64,000 bases of DNA from Brassica napus (lineage: Eukaryota; Streptophyta; Magnoliopsida; Brassicales; Brassicaceae), in contig NC_063436.1 in NCBI RefSeq assembly GCF_020379485.1, forward strand, positions 37,763,512 through 37,827,511, given 5' to 3'. Below the pieces are notes generated by a model, which made no database searches, was not told where the DNA came from, and was given only the letters and a program-made list of their open reading frames with translations. Position 1 is the first letter of the stretch. Every line of letters begins with the position of its first letter. Position numbers and translations under genes: made by a program. Positions 15,201-27,195 of this stretch are shown here, piece by piece.

Positions 15201-16239
15201 CACAGGTTAGTTTTGCAATTGAAAAAAAACTTCAATATTTAATTATATATAGACGACTTACAATTCAGTCGTCCGTCAGAAGACTTACTTGTAAGTCGTC
15301 CAGGATTTACGAGGTTTGACCAGAATCTCGGAATAAAATCATGGACGACTTACATGTAAGTCGTCGGGTGGATGACTGAATTGTAAGTCGTCTGTGTATA
15401 ATTAAATATTGAATATTTTTTTTCAATTGCAAAACTAACCTATAACGACTTAATTGTAAGTCATATAGTGTTAAGAAAATATTGATATTTCAATTTTTAA
15501 CAGACGACTGAAATGTAAGTTGTCCGGGAAAGTCAAACTTCTGAAATAATCCAGTCAAATGCAAAACGAACCTATGACCACTGAAATGTAAGTCGTCTAG
15601 GTTCTTTGGAGATTTTTTTTGTGACCAAACAATATCAGACGACTTAACTTTCAGTCGTCTCAGAAAACAGATTTCAAAGTCAATTGCAAAAATAACCTCT
15701 GCGTTGACCAGACGACTTTCCATGTAAGTCGTCTGACGAACAGATCTGGAAAAAAATTCGATTTCATACCTTAAATTGGTGAGATAACTTCCTTAGCACA
15801 CATAAGGCTTCTCCAAGCACACAGAATCTCAAACGAAAGTGACCCACCCAGAATCGTTAGCTTCTATGACTTTATGAACCATACAAAATGTAAAATCAAA
15901 ATGTTGGGTTTCTTAGCTCAATGTGGAGAGAAATTGAGAGATATGTTGTGTTTAGTTCATAAAAATGGAAAAAGAAGAAGGGTAACTCGATTTTGAGAGC
16001 ATTAAGAGCTTCAAATTGGTTGTTCATGGTGGTTAGGGTATTGATGACAAAGGCAATCTTGTAATTACTTGAAGATGATGAGGGTGAGAGAGTAAAAATG
16101 TCATTTTTGAAAGAAAAAAAAATTGATGGTATTTTCGTAAATTATATGAACTTGTGGGGTGAATAGGACAAAACCAATTTAAAAAAAAGGTTAGTTTTGT
16201 GTTTGACTTTAAGTTATAGGTCAATTCTGCAAAAAACTC
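12204..16239. mobile_element. non-autonomous Mutator-like element with 9-bp TSD
   Basis: A perfect 9-bp direct repeat TTGACAATT flanks the segment (12195-12203 and 16240-16248), which is the Mutator-superfamily signature. The ends are diverged inverted repeats: GAATTCGCCAAAACTAACC reads inward from the left, and GCAGAATTGACC followed by ACAAAACTAACC from the right. The interior has no transposase. Instead it carries dozens of copies of AGACGACTTACA and its complement TGTAAGTCGTCT, often paired into near-palindromes (for example near 12825, 15050, 15190, 15250-15390, 15500, 15600, 15640). A 260-bp internal duplication is listed separately. The arrays could form many hairpins in a transcript. 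Confidence 0.8.
13161..13832. repeat. internal 260-bp direct duplication in the MULE
   Basis: 13161-13422 and about 13568-13832 are near copies, spaced about 408 bp apart. Each contains TTTGCAGGTTTT and ends with ATGCAGGTTTTTCAGATCTG. A third short copy of the GATATGCAGGTTTTTCAGAT end follows directly near 13830-13850. Confidence 0.75.
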
Positions 16240-16248
16240 TTGACAATT

Positions 16249-17125
16249 CCTTGTGTATACTTGTAACAATTTCAATCTTTTGTTTGATTTGTATAATCAC
16301 TACTATTTTCTTAATTCACTCCACGTATACATGTACACATATGGAGTACAATACCATGTAATATACCCTTCTTTATATGTATAGAAAGCAAAAAAAATAT
16401 TGGCAAAAAAACATCATAAAGTGATGTACATGTATATAACTTGATACATTGGTAGCTTGATATAGATATACACCTTTAGATATAGATAGCTTGATATGTT
16501 GTACATGTAGATAGAAATGCAATGTAGTACACATGTACACACATCTTTGTGTACACCACCACATAGTACACCTCTACTGCCATCACATTTCATTATATGT
16601 ACACAAATCAAAATCAATTCTCAATACAAAGAGTATCACTTACAAACAAAATCATTCGTCTTAGTATACATTATCGATATCTGAGTATACATTATCTATC
16701 TAAAAAAATCAAAAACATCCCAAAATATCATGCACACATGTGTTTTATATGCACAGACGTACACATCTTCCATTGTATCATGTACATATAAATATACAAG
16801 GAATAGACTTTGTTTTTGAAAATCATGTTTATCCACATATACAAAAAATCATACGTAGAGAAAACTTTGTTTACCATCGAATTTGTTTATGAATATCTCA
16901 TCATCGTACACAAGAAAATCAAGATTTGCCATGACTTTGTTTAATATTTAATTTTAGGTCATCGACTTTTCATTTTAGGTCATTTAACGATTTATGTTGC
17001 ATTTGGGTGTTAATCTTTGTATTTGCATAAATTTGGGGCTAAATTTCTCATTTCGAAGTTTGGGCTAAATTGGATTGTAACTGTGCAAAACAGGAAGTTT
17101 TGAGGTAAAATTGTAATTATTCTAA
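16249..17125. repeat. right arm of the outer inverted repeat
   Basis: This is the counterpart of 11385-12194. It contains ATTTGGGGCTAAAT and GTTTGGGCTAAATTGG, matching the left arm in inverted orientation, and TGTACACATGT-rich tracts. Divergence is high. Confidence 0.4.
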
Positions 17126-18116
17126 AGATAAAGGACCGGTCCTGCAAATATCAGGAACTTGATTTAGGAATGGATCCCTTCCTGGTTCGACAGCTCGATT
17201 TCCCTCCGGTGTGATTCGTTGACGGTCGTAGACGAGCAGTAGGTCACGGAGACGATTGAGCCGGGTTGAATAGGAGACCCGCCGCGTTGGTGACTCATTA
17301 TTCGGTGTTGGATTGCTTAGGAATGAGCCGGTGAAGACGAGGGGTTTCAGACGCTCATGGAGGAAGGCACTACAGAGGTGAACGAGTCACCGACTTGAAA
17401 ACGCGGAAGAAAACGAAACGAGACGGCGAGGAAGTCATGACCCAGCACTGACAGGGACGACCAGAGTTTATCTTCGACGAGAGTTTTTCTCCGATGAGAG
17501 CTTGTCTCCGACAAGAGCTTCTCTCCGACAAGAGCTTGTCAACTTCCTCTACATCACATGGAACAACGAGAACAAAGATCTAAGTCGGAGATGGAGGGAA
17601 ATCACAGTTAACCGGAGGTTCAACGAGTGGGTTCTGGTGGAGGAGAAACTTGAAAATAAAAAAAATAAACAAACAAAAATGTTTACTCGACAAAGCTACA
17701 GAGATGAAGTGTCGTTTGTTGTCCGTCGGAAAAGAAGAAGACTATGGCGGAGGAGGGTTGTTTTGGTTGGTCGGACAAGAGTATAAGGTACGAACTTTAC
17801 AGAAAGAAAATGAATTAAAGTGGAGGAGAGAGTGAAACAAATATTAAAAATAAAAAAATAGACGAAAACAAAAAGAATGAACTAGACTTCGCTGTAGTTA
17901 CGCTTAGTTAGAGAAAAGTACCTCAAGAGCAAGAAGTGCTCTACAATGTAATAAAAAGTCACAAAGTGACTTAAAGTGTAAATCACTCTAGTTTTTATGT
18001 TTATCATCACATCAGCTCTCTGTTTCAAAAATCAGAACTTAATGTTGATAGAAGCTAAAGAAGCTTTTGTCTTAAAAGCTTTTAAAAAACATACACAAAG
18101 ACAAACAAACAAACAT
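17126..18116. other. no gene supported
   Basis: This is a GC-balanced stretch with a short tandem motif (CTCCGACAAGAGCTTGTC-like units at about 17470-17545) and small overlapping ORFs, none recognisable. The right part is A-rich. Confidence 0.4.
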
Positions 18117-18133
18117 ACAAAGAATGTTGGAAA

Positions 18134-20656
18134 ACCAATTATTCAAGTTTCCTCTCGGACACAGCTATCGAGGAGCCGTCTCTGCCTTTGTGATACGCCC
18201 TAAATTGAAGGATCTCTCTAAGGTTGGTGGATTGCATAAGCCTTGCACCGAATGAGCTAGAAAGCACAAACGATCAAGGGATGTGGATCGAATGGTGATA
18301 CAAGAGGTGCAGAAAGTCTCTTGATACTATCAACTTCTAAGCCCAAAGATATGACTCACTCCGACGACTCAGAAGATAAGATGTTCGATGAAGAACAAAT
18401 GATTCAACAAGTTAAAAAGAAAAGTTTCTATTAAAAAATTGAATGATTAAAACAATACAATAACAAGCCTTTATATAATAGGCTGTGGAAGAAATAAATA
18501 GTCTAGTCAATCCTAGAAACTATAAAGCTCTTATAACCATAAAGACTTGACTAGGAATATTGACTTGACCAAAGACCAAGACTGTTGACCGAATATTGAA
18601 AGTTTTGGTCGCAGAACTCTTCGACTGGTTCCGTCCTTTTGCATGGTTGCAGATCTCAGAATTACCGTCAGATTGATATATTATACGACCATGACTTGTA
18701 TTTTCTTGGTGGGCCTTTCTTGGACAAATCCAAACACTGATTTCTTATTGAAAATAAGGCCTTCACGTTATGCATCAAGCCCATTAGCTTCTCTCGGTCC
18801 ATAAAATGCCCATTATGCCAAGCTATGATCAGTTGCTTAGCTGGTTCGTACCTTAAGCTCCTCGTTGAGACATAGTTGTTGACCTGGGTCGCGTCACTTT
18901 GGTTCTCAATGCCAGCGGCGATGTAGCTCGCCGGCATCGCCTCCGTTCCTGTTCTCGAGTGCTTCTATTCATTCTCTGCTGCAACTCTATTTTCCTCTTT
19001 GCCGTTGTCAAGTTCTACTCTTCGGATCTCACCGGTACGGCTCTATTCTCTGGGGATTCTTTGACAGTCTGCTCAAGCTTCATCTCCGCTAGCCACTCCC
19101 TCTACTTTGTCTCCTCGGTGATCTTGCGCGCCATCTCTGTGAGCCGCATCGCTTCAAGGTCCCTTACGATGGTTTACAGATCTAAGAGTTCTGATGGCGC
19201 TGAGCATCTATTCCATGCCATTTCAGCGAGGAACACCCTCTACTCTGTCTCCTTGGTGATCTTGCGCACCAGCTTTGTGAGCCGCATCGCTTCAAAGTCC
19301 CTTGCGATGGTTTTCAGATCTAAGAGTTCTGATGGCACTGAGCATCTATTCCAAGCCATTTCAGCGAGGAACACCCAAAATGAACGTTATTTTCCAAACC
19401 CAGACTTAAGGGCTTTGATTCTAACTCTACAAGATATGTATGTTGATGCAACGGTCTTGGTGGAAAAACAAATTGTCTCCATGGTTGCTTCTCTCCAATA
19501 CGCAACAAACCGAAGTCTCGAGGACTGGCTTTTTATTGTCAAAATATTGGTGGTGATTGGCTCTAGGGATATCCATTTCTCACCTATGCGCTTTCTCTGT
19601 TCTTATCGACCGGATCTGGTACCATGTGTATACGGGGCTCCACTTCTTAGATTGCGACCAGATTGGTATTCACGAAGCTCGACCATCATCTCCATGACGT
19701 TAACATCTTCTTTTGGTGATTGTCTCTGGTATTCCGGAAAAGAACCTGCTCTTCTTTCGACTTATATCGCCGTATGCTCCAGATATCAATCTTATATGAT
19801 CTTGTGCTCTTCAGTCACAAATTAATCGTCAGACCTGTGTTTGTGGGGTTCCAAGCTCAACCTGGCAGCAAGACCCCAACGATCAATGAGGTACAATCAC
19901 TACTCTACTCGGCATTGTGAAGATGACTCACTCTCCATTGTTGTACGAGTGTATATTCCCATCAATCGAACCATTCATATTAGGTTTAGAACCACATGTG
20001 TTTCTCCTTGGTGCAGTCGTTGGATTTATTCCAAAAATGTCAAGTCAAGTTCATCATCAGAGGTCAACCCCGACAAGATCGATTATCAAATAAATATCAA
20101 CATTTGGTCGGAGTTTATTGAAACTTGAAGATTGCAGTCCCTTGGCATTTTTCCTTGCAAAAAAGGCTAGCCAAACTTCCTCATGCCGGTGCCATGAGAG
20201 ATCCTTTTCTACTCTCCTCCTTATTGTAGAAGTGCATCTTTCTACCAGTACTCCTCTCAATAAGAGGTATTTGACTCGTGGCCTCAGAGCCAATGAGCAT
20301 TGTTGCTTTCCTGACAGCTTGATATCTTGTGTGATGGTTCATTTCGGACCGGAAGATACAACGAGAATCATCCTGTTAAGACTCGAGGTTGTGAAGCATT
20401 CAACGTCACGACTTAAAGTGACTATTTCAAAGTCTGAAGATTTCAAAGGACCCAATACTTTCTCCATGAGGTTACTTGCGAGTGGCTCTTTTGATATCAA
20501 TTTCGACCCTTTATCAAACTTAGCTAAGTTCTCTATCTTTAGTTTGATTTGTTCTTAAATTCCCTAAAAAGATGGCACATCATATGTTTGATGTTGCTTG
20601 TATCCATGTAAACATTAAAGTATGAATGAAAAATATGCAGTGTTACGAAAAAAAAA
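18134..20656 (+). mobile_element. non-LTR retroposon with 17-bp TSD and poly-A end
   Basis: The 17-mer ACAAAGAATGTTGGAAA occurs at 18117-18133 and again at 20657-20673. The segment between them ends in A10 at its right side. Target-primed retroposition is the expected cause. The longest open frame is 18899-19825, but its first in-frame ATG is at 19169 and I recognise no domain, so I do not call a gene. The left part (about 18190-18700) holds TTTATATAATAGG and an AT-rich promoter-like tract that could derive from an LTR on the opposite strand, so the element may be a retroposed chimera. Confidence 0.65.
19103..19378 (+). repeat. 138-bp tandem duplication (46 codons)
   Basis: Two adjacent units of 138 bp are about 90 percent alike by eye; each contains GATCTAAGAGTTCTGATGGC and ends TCAGCGAGGAACACC. 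The length is a multiple of three, so the open frame continues through both. Confidence 0.8.
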
Positions 20657-20673
20657 ACAAAGAATGTTGGAAA

Positions 20674-21849
20674 CTTAAACAGAATTGGCAAATGTATTAA
20701 GTAATTCCCTAAAAATTAATCACCTTGAGGTGTACAAGAAACACAAGAAAAATTATTCAAGTTTGAATCATAAGTCCATCAAGAACATAAGTTATACGTA
20801 CGAAAGATTCCATCGTCCCACACCTCTGAGGTTCGTTTTCCAGTCACGCAACCATGCATTAAGCAAGATTCGGTTTAAGTTTATAGCTCGTGCAGAGCAA
20901 TCTTGGCTAGAAGCTAGTCATACATGTGTTTGGAGAGACATTCAAGAGAAACGCAACTAAAATCAAGTTACATTCAAGAGAGAGAGAGAAAAAAAACTTT
21001 TCTCTCTAGGGTCTCTCCCCTCAACTCCCCGTAACCCTAGAACCACCACCACTTTTCTCTAGCGACCGGTGACCGGAAGCTCTCCAGCTCCGGTCGCCAC
21101 CCCCGGCCACTCCATTCTTTAGCCTCTTTCCTTAGCCTCCTCTTCCCACCCTCTTCCTCTTCGCACGATTGTCTGGACTTCCACCGGATTCTCGGGTGAA
21201 TCTAACCGAGCACTGTACGTGTGTATAGCCTCTCTAGATCATCAGCTAGGAGTGGGTCTGTAGGGGAGCTTAAAGAGCCTTCAAAATCGGTCATGGCCTT
21301 TCAATCAGAGCAGATCTGGGTCAGATCTGACCTTGCCATAGTCAGAAAGGATGGTGAAGCGTCGCTGCCTCCTCCGTCCCTCAATGGCACCGGCTTGTAC
21401 CTGTAAGATTGGCTGGTTCTTCTTTTCAAGGACTCAGTCTTCCGAGCATATTGGTCTAGGATGACCCATCGACTACTGTCCAGGTTCATCCGAACCAGAT
21501 GGGTGCACGGCGGTAAGGAGAAGGACACACGCGGGACTGTCCGGATGGTCCACTGGGTGAGAATGCATGTCCATCTTTGGGTTCTTCACGACCCAAGCTA
21601 AGTCTGGCTCGACTATTGTCTTTAGAATGTCGAGATGGTCGGGAAAGACGAGCTCTGGTAGGGTCAGTTCGGTTGCATGGTCGTGGTTCCAGTCGAAACT
21701 ATTTCAGACGTACGCGGGTTGATCTGGTACATGGTGCGGTTAGTCTGATTGGTACGGTCGGATGGGCGAACCTGGGTTGAATTGTTCAGAACATCCTGAT
21801 CTCCATGCTGAGCTGGTTCCATGTATTGATCCATCGACTGGGGCGCATT
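20674..21849. other. LINE 5'-UTR-like leader and unassigned retroelement DNA
   Basis: About 20970-21200 starts with a GA-rich and A-rich tract, then ACTTTTCTCTCTAGGGTCTC and CT-rich leader sequence. That is the style of plant LINE 5' leaders. No ORF1 or reverse transcriptase follows. About 21590-21849 seems to belong to the gypsy relic that follows. 20674-20960 shows nothing I recognise. Confidence 0.45.
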
Positions 21850-22757
21850 ATTCCCTCCCTCTTAAAAAAAATTTGTCCTCAAGTCTGGAACATTAAAAGG
21901 AAAAGGATTATAAGCAGAGGAATCATATTCAGAACATTGCTCACCTTTAGTTTGGTCCGGTTTTTGAATGGAAGAAGATCTTTCTTAGTTTGCTTGATGA
22001 CCACGATTTTGTTCTTCATCTGGCCCTTCCTGTATTGACACAAAGCTTCCAAGACCAAGGTCATATGCACCAATATCAAGATCATTCAAAGGACCAGAAA
22101 ATTCATTCTTGTTCAAAACGTTTTTAGAATCTTTTTCAAACTGAGAAATTAGTTCAAAACTACTTGGATTCTCCGGTTGTAAAATGGTTAATTGCAAGCA
22201 AGATTCACCAGGAATTGATTCAGATTGAGAAGAAAAAAAGTTCTTATATTCACATGATTTCAAACATGCCATTGGCTCATGTGCATAGTCATCAAAAATT
22301 GGCAATAGGTCTGAAAATTCTTCCTTTTCTAGCTCGGTTTCAACTTTGTCATTCTCCAAAGTCACCAACGGTTTCTGGTTTTGGCACTTGTTAGCATAAT
22401 GACCGATCCTATGGCATTTGAAGCACCTGGTAGAATGAGCTTTGCTTGTGGTTTTCACAGCTTTGCTTTTATCAAAAGAAAACACATTACTTTTCAAATC
22501 AGAATTTGAAAGAGAAGAAAAATTACATTGATGTTTTGGTGCAGAAGAAGTGTTGGTGTTTCCCTTCTTTTTGAGTTGCTGAATAGCAAAAATTGCCTTG
22601 TGCAACATCTTCTCCAAACTGGCATACGTCTGAAGCTCGTTCCGATCAAGCATATCACAGTTGCTTCTCTTGGCTTTGGTGAAGGGACGATCACCATTTC
22701 TGACCCTCTTCTCATCATCATCTAACCTGTTTTGTCTCTTCCTTTGGTTTCTTTGTT
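21850..22757 (-). pseudogene. Ty3/gypsy gag relic with CCHC zinc knuckle
   Basis: The minus-strand open frame contains a retroviral-type zinc knuckle (CFKCHRIGHYANKC, CX2CX4HX4C) after a basic stretch, followed by an acidic region (ELEKEEFSDLLPIFDDYAHE). The frame extends to about 21985 and then breaks; the DLRT(N/S)-type gag-pol linker near 21880 contains a stop. The N-terminal gag core is missing because the LINE segment at 22758 abuts it. No linked pol is seen. Confidence 0.75.
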
Positions 22758-24002
22758 TCTGCAAACGAGAAGAACAAGGAGCTGCGGGTGCTGGCTGGTG
22801 CGAAGCCTTCTCTTAATGACCTCAACGTGCAATGTTGGAAGGTGCATACCTCGCCTAAGATAAGATTGTTCTTGTAGAAGGCTTTGTCGGATGCTCTCCC
22901 TGTATCAGAGCTGGTTATTGCGAGAGGTATGAAATGTGATGAAAGGTGTCGGGTCGCTGGGAGAGAAGGTGAATCTATCAATCATGTTCTGTTCCAGTGT
23001 GATATAGCGAGACAGACCTGGGCGCTTTCGTACATCCCTATGCCGCCGAAAGGATGGTTGGAGAGATCCATCTATGATAATATTTCTTATATGCTGTCGA
23101 TGAGCAAGAATGTGAAGGTTGACCCTAACATCTCAAGGGCTTGGCCTTGGATCCTTTGGTTTCTCTGGAAGCATAGAAATGGCTTCATTTTCGAAGGAAA
23201 AAGCTTAACCCCCAAATGTTATTGTGAGCAACGCGTATAAGGAAGCTGATGAATGGTTCATGGCTCAACAGATAGAGCGAAAAATGGAGATGGAGGAAGC
23301 GGTATGTCCGTCTGAAGCCTGCCCTCCATTCATTGCGCCTCCAAAAGATTGGGTGAGATGTGAGATAGGAATGGAGTGGTCTAGAGGGAGCTCATATACA
23401 GGTGCGGCTTGGATAGTTAAAAATGATGGTGGCAGTCCTACAGCACAGTAGAAGAGCTCTCCCTGCTGTTTCCACAGTATTGGAGGCTAAGCTTCAAGTC
23501 TATATGTGGGTAGTGGAAAGTATGAGAAGTCTCAGATATCAAAAGGTGATATTCTCTTCTACTTTTGATGATCTGTCTGAAACGGTGGTTAAACCTTGGC
23601 TGTGGCCGGCTTTGCAATTTGAAGCTTCAGAGCTAAGGAAGGAGTTGCAGGTTTTTGTATAGTGGGAATTGAAAGTGGAAGCTTTGGCTACGGTTAGATG
23701 TGCTTCTTTTATCGCGCAGAGTGTGGTTAACCTTGGGTTAACACAGTCCTATGTTGCCTCTGGTCATCCTCAGTGGTTGGACAAGTTCTTTGTAAAATAA
23801 AAGAAAGAAGTATCTCTGGTCAATTAGAGTAGAGGAGGTATATTTTGTATGGTTATGCTGGATGTTGAAGTTTTTTGGAAGGTTTAGCGCTCTTGGTGGT
23901 GGTTAGAGACTGAATGGTTTTTGTGATCCAGATGGTATGTCATCTTTGATTTCGTATATCAGTTTCGTTTTCTATATATATATCAATTTGAGTAAAAAAA
24001 AA
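22758..24002 (+). mobile_element. 5'-truncated LINE relic, plus strand
   Basis: This is the 3' part of an L1-type ORF2. It has a zf-RVT segment (RGMKCDERCRVAGREGESIN followed by HVLFQCDIARQTW), then WPWILWFLWKHRNGFIFEG, then an RNase H-like domain (GMEWSRGSSYTGAAWIVKN near 23370). In-frame stops and frameshifts break it (for example TAG near 22876 and near 23448). It ends in a poly-A run at 23994-24002. The start abuts the gag relic. Confidence 0.85.
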
Positions 24003-24262
24003 CATGGAACAAAAATACATACGAACTACCGATGCTACTAGCTAAGTAGATAGTAGATACAACTTTGCAATTGTAACTTCAAACCTATTGCATCAAATGA
24101 GAGGACCTTTTTAGAAAAAAAAACTTCTAACTTCAAGAGAGGATTTACAATGCCATAAAACAAATCTTATCCAATTTCAAAGGATTGTCTCTAGTACTGA
24201 TTCAGAGTTACAGAAGCTGTTCTTGGAAGAATCTGAGGAAAAGTATTTTTGGCAGTGGGAAA
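24003..24262. other. spacer and probable 3' UTR of CDS1
   Basis: No ORF of note. Being downstream of the CDS1 stop on the minus strand, it should hold that gene's 3' UTR. Confidence 0.5.
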
Positions 24263-26462
24263 CTACGAGTAACCAATCATTTGCCCTAATCTCGTGAAGA
24301 GAGCTTGTTGTTCCTCCAAGGTAAGGTTCGTCAATATCTACAATAAAACATAATATGATTGAATTTGATTAGCTGCAAAAGAGAATCATCTAGCTCTGAT
24401 AGAATAACAAAGTCTAGCTTTGTATATGGAGAAGTTAAACTACCTGGTCCAGGATTTTGTCAACGGAAACGCTTTGGGAGACTATAAATGACTGGAGATA
24501 TATGTAAGCAAATACTGCCATTACCATCTGTGACAATAGAAAAGGATAAAGTCTGTTTAGAGGAATATAGAACAAGACCCTAACTATCTCTTGGTTCTTG
24601 ATATCCACTAGTCCTTGGTTCCTCAGTGCAATGTTCTTTATCGACCATTTTACAGAGGAACAGTAGAAAAAATGTTACTGTTTCTGCCACTCTTTTTTTT
24701 TTTTTTTTTGTGTTCTTACCAAAATCAATTCTGCTACTAGAAGAATTAATCATAAACTCAATTCATAAGAGTTACCTGGCAGTCCATTCTATCCGTGATC
24801 CCACCGTGTCCTGGAATACTATCACCAAAGTCCTGCCATTACAGAAGCAAAGGTTTTTTTTTAGATGTGTATCGTAATTGAAGCTTAGCTCATATTTGGT
24901 GATGATGGTTACAGACCTTGATTTTGAATGCTCTTTTAAACCCGCTGGCGAAAAACCCACCGAAAGGTGCTATGATCGATGCGAACAAACCGAGGCATAA
25001 CGAATGCCACTGAACAGGGAGGACCTCCATTTCCTTCCAAGGAAACTGCAAAAGTATAGTAGTAACAAGTTGACAAAGCGAATGCAAAATTTCTTCAAAG
25101 AAATGTAACATTATACTAAAGCTTACCCATCCTGGAATCCACGCAGGTAAGGTAAAAGGTTCAGGCTTGAACAATGGATCCGCATCACATTGTAGCCAGC
25201 CAGTGGACAAATCCTGCAGAATGAGCAACAGATTTACTATAAGCTCCCTCAAAGATCAGTATCATTTTTTTCTTAAATCACTAACCTGCCTAGGGCATGT
25301 CAGCCATAGGAAACGACCCATAATATTAGCAAGCTGAAACAGAGCGAATACATAACATTTTCAGGCAGAGGGTGGGTGAAAAAATTAATGAAATGACGTA
25401 GGCATTCTAAATGTGTTGAACTGGTGGTGGTAGAGGTAACAAAAACTCACAAAAAATGCAGAGATGATAGTTGTGACAGAGGCTCCGATGAATCCTTCCC
25501 ACGTTTTCTTTGGAGATAGCTTTATTAAGGGCGTTCTTCCAAAGAAGAAACCGAAAATGTAAGCGAAGATGTCGTTGATTATAATTAAGGATGCTGGAAG
25601 AAGAAACCTGCAGTTAAAGCCACGGAAAGAAAAGAAAAGAAAAAAGCAGACGATCACATTTCGACAAAGAACAAAAGAAAAACAGAGTGGCTTTTCAGCA
25701 AAAAGACTGAAAAGCATAAGATTGATTTCAAGTTCACAAATGTACCAGAAGATTCCTTCAAAAATGTTGGCAACAGTGAAGGAGGACTGAGTAAAGACGA
25801 CAATCAAAATCATGTGGGTCCATGCATATTGGCCAAACTGGTACTTGTACATCTTCTTTTTTAGCGTCAGGATGAACCACATGAAACCTATAATATACAA
25901 CAAGTAACAGATAGCCATATGGTATTTGATTAGGCCACTGACAAGCCGGTATAGGAACTGGTCAGCAGTGACAGTATTAGCCAACCGTTGACTAAGGATC
26001 CGGCCATACACGAAAAGCATGGCAGTGAAAAAGAAGTGCCTGCAGGAAGACGAGTTTAAGAACATTATACAGCGCCTGAGCCAATAATCTTTAATGAACA
26101 AAAGGTGTTGAGACTTTTTTTTTTTTCTTTCTTTACCAATTGAGGTGTTTGATTCCAGGGAGACATTTATCCTCAGGCGCTTTCCTGAGGAGATTAAAGA
26201 GCTCTTTGGCCATAAAGATCTGGATGACAAGCACCATGGCAGTGATATAGAGATGGCCCATGTAGACAACCATGACGAACCCACCAATCATCCATATTGT
26301 CGAATATGTCCGGACCATGAAAGATTTGTACTTGTTTTGATCATTAACAAGGAGAGGGCTTGGGTTCCCATCAACAACAGCCTCCGCAGAGGAGGAGCGT
26401 TGTTGTTTTCGATGCCTAAGCCGCGTTGAAGGGGAGCTACTAACGTTACTCTCCTCTTCCAT
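24263..26462 (-). CDS. CDS1: phosphatidate cytidylyltransferase (CDP-DAG synthase), 9 exons
   Basis: This integral membrane enzyme makes CDP-diacylglycerol from phosphatidate and CTP, the precursor of phosphatidylinositol and phosphatidylglycerol; plant CDS1 is placed in the ER. Minus-strand exons are 26137-26462, 25746-26039, 25451-25607, 25286-25333, 25127-25213, 24917-25045, 24776-24832, 24444-24527 and 24263-24337. All junctions are GT-AG and the sum is 1257 nt (418 residues), close to Arabidopsis CDS1. The N-terminus is Ser/Arg-rich and soluble ([20 protein letters not shown]). Several hydrophobic helices follow ([37 protein letters not shown]). The family signature is intact, including [12 protein letters not shown] and the C-terminal [15 protein letters not shown]. 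No lesion is seen. A donor at about 26751 (GTATGC, minus strand) suggests a 5' UTR intron. Confidence 0.96.
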
Positions 26463-27195
26463 ATCTTTCGCCTTATTAACTGTTTTGTCTTTTTTTTTTT
26501 GCTGACTGGACCGGACCTGACCTCAAGAGGCGAACATCTGTGTCCAACAGAAACTTGAAACTGACTCATTTTGATTCGCCTAAAAACCCTAATTTATGAT
26601 TATATATGAAGGCGGCTGTGGATTTATCATACAAGCCCTTGGGTTCGATTCCATTCCATTCCATCAAAGACAAGATTTAATTCAGATATTAATTCAAAAT
26701 AGAGTGAAGTGACGAATTCGAATTCAAAGTTTTAATTATTTTCGAGCATACCTCTTTCGCCGAGAACGAGGTTTTGAATCCAAAGGGATAGCTTTGGTTT
26801 TGAAGCGAAGATCGGAAGAAGAACACACTGAGCGACGAGAACGAAGAGATTTGCAGAGAGACCAAAGGAATATTATTGTGGAGATGGAGAGTAAAAGTAA
26901 ATCAAAGCAAAGCCCAGTAGAAAGTATCAACAAGGAGAATTATTTTCCCTTTCTCTGGAATAGAGACTAGAGAGAGAGAGAGAGAGAGAGAGCACAAGGC
27001 TTTTTTTCTTTAAAAAAAAACATTTTTTCGCCTGGCACAAAGATTATATTTTTCTTTTGTTCCTACAATTCGTATTTATTGGTTTTGTTTTTGTCACACC
27101 TTCTGAAAATTCTATTTGTTGGTATTATTTTGCCTTTTTCTAACACCATTTCTATGTTTATTCTACATAATAATAAACATAAAATATTATTTCAA
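26463..27195 (-). other. CDS1 leader and promoter region
   Basis: No other gene is seen. On the minus strand this should hold the CDS1 promoter and a split 5' UTR: exon-like sequence ends at a GTATGC donor near 26751. A CT repeat lies at 26969-26992. Confidence 0.5.
26969..26992. repeat. (AG)12 microsatellite
   Basis: Twelve perfect AG units. Read on the minus strand it is a CT tract upstream of CDS1, typical of plant 5' leaders and core promoters. Confidence 0.95.

Noticed and set aside
18899..19825. 308-codon open frame as a gene
   Set aside because: No early ATG (first in frame at 19169), no recognised domain, and an internal tandem duplication. Kept only as part of the retroposon.
20969..21200. 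5' leader of the LINE whose 3' end is at 22758-24002, as one element
   Set aside because: A gypsy gag relic lies between them and no ORF1 or RT links them; they may be independent.
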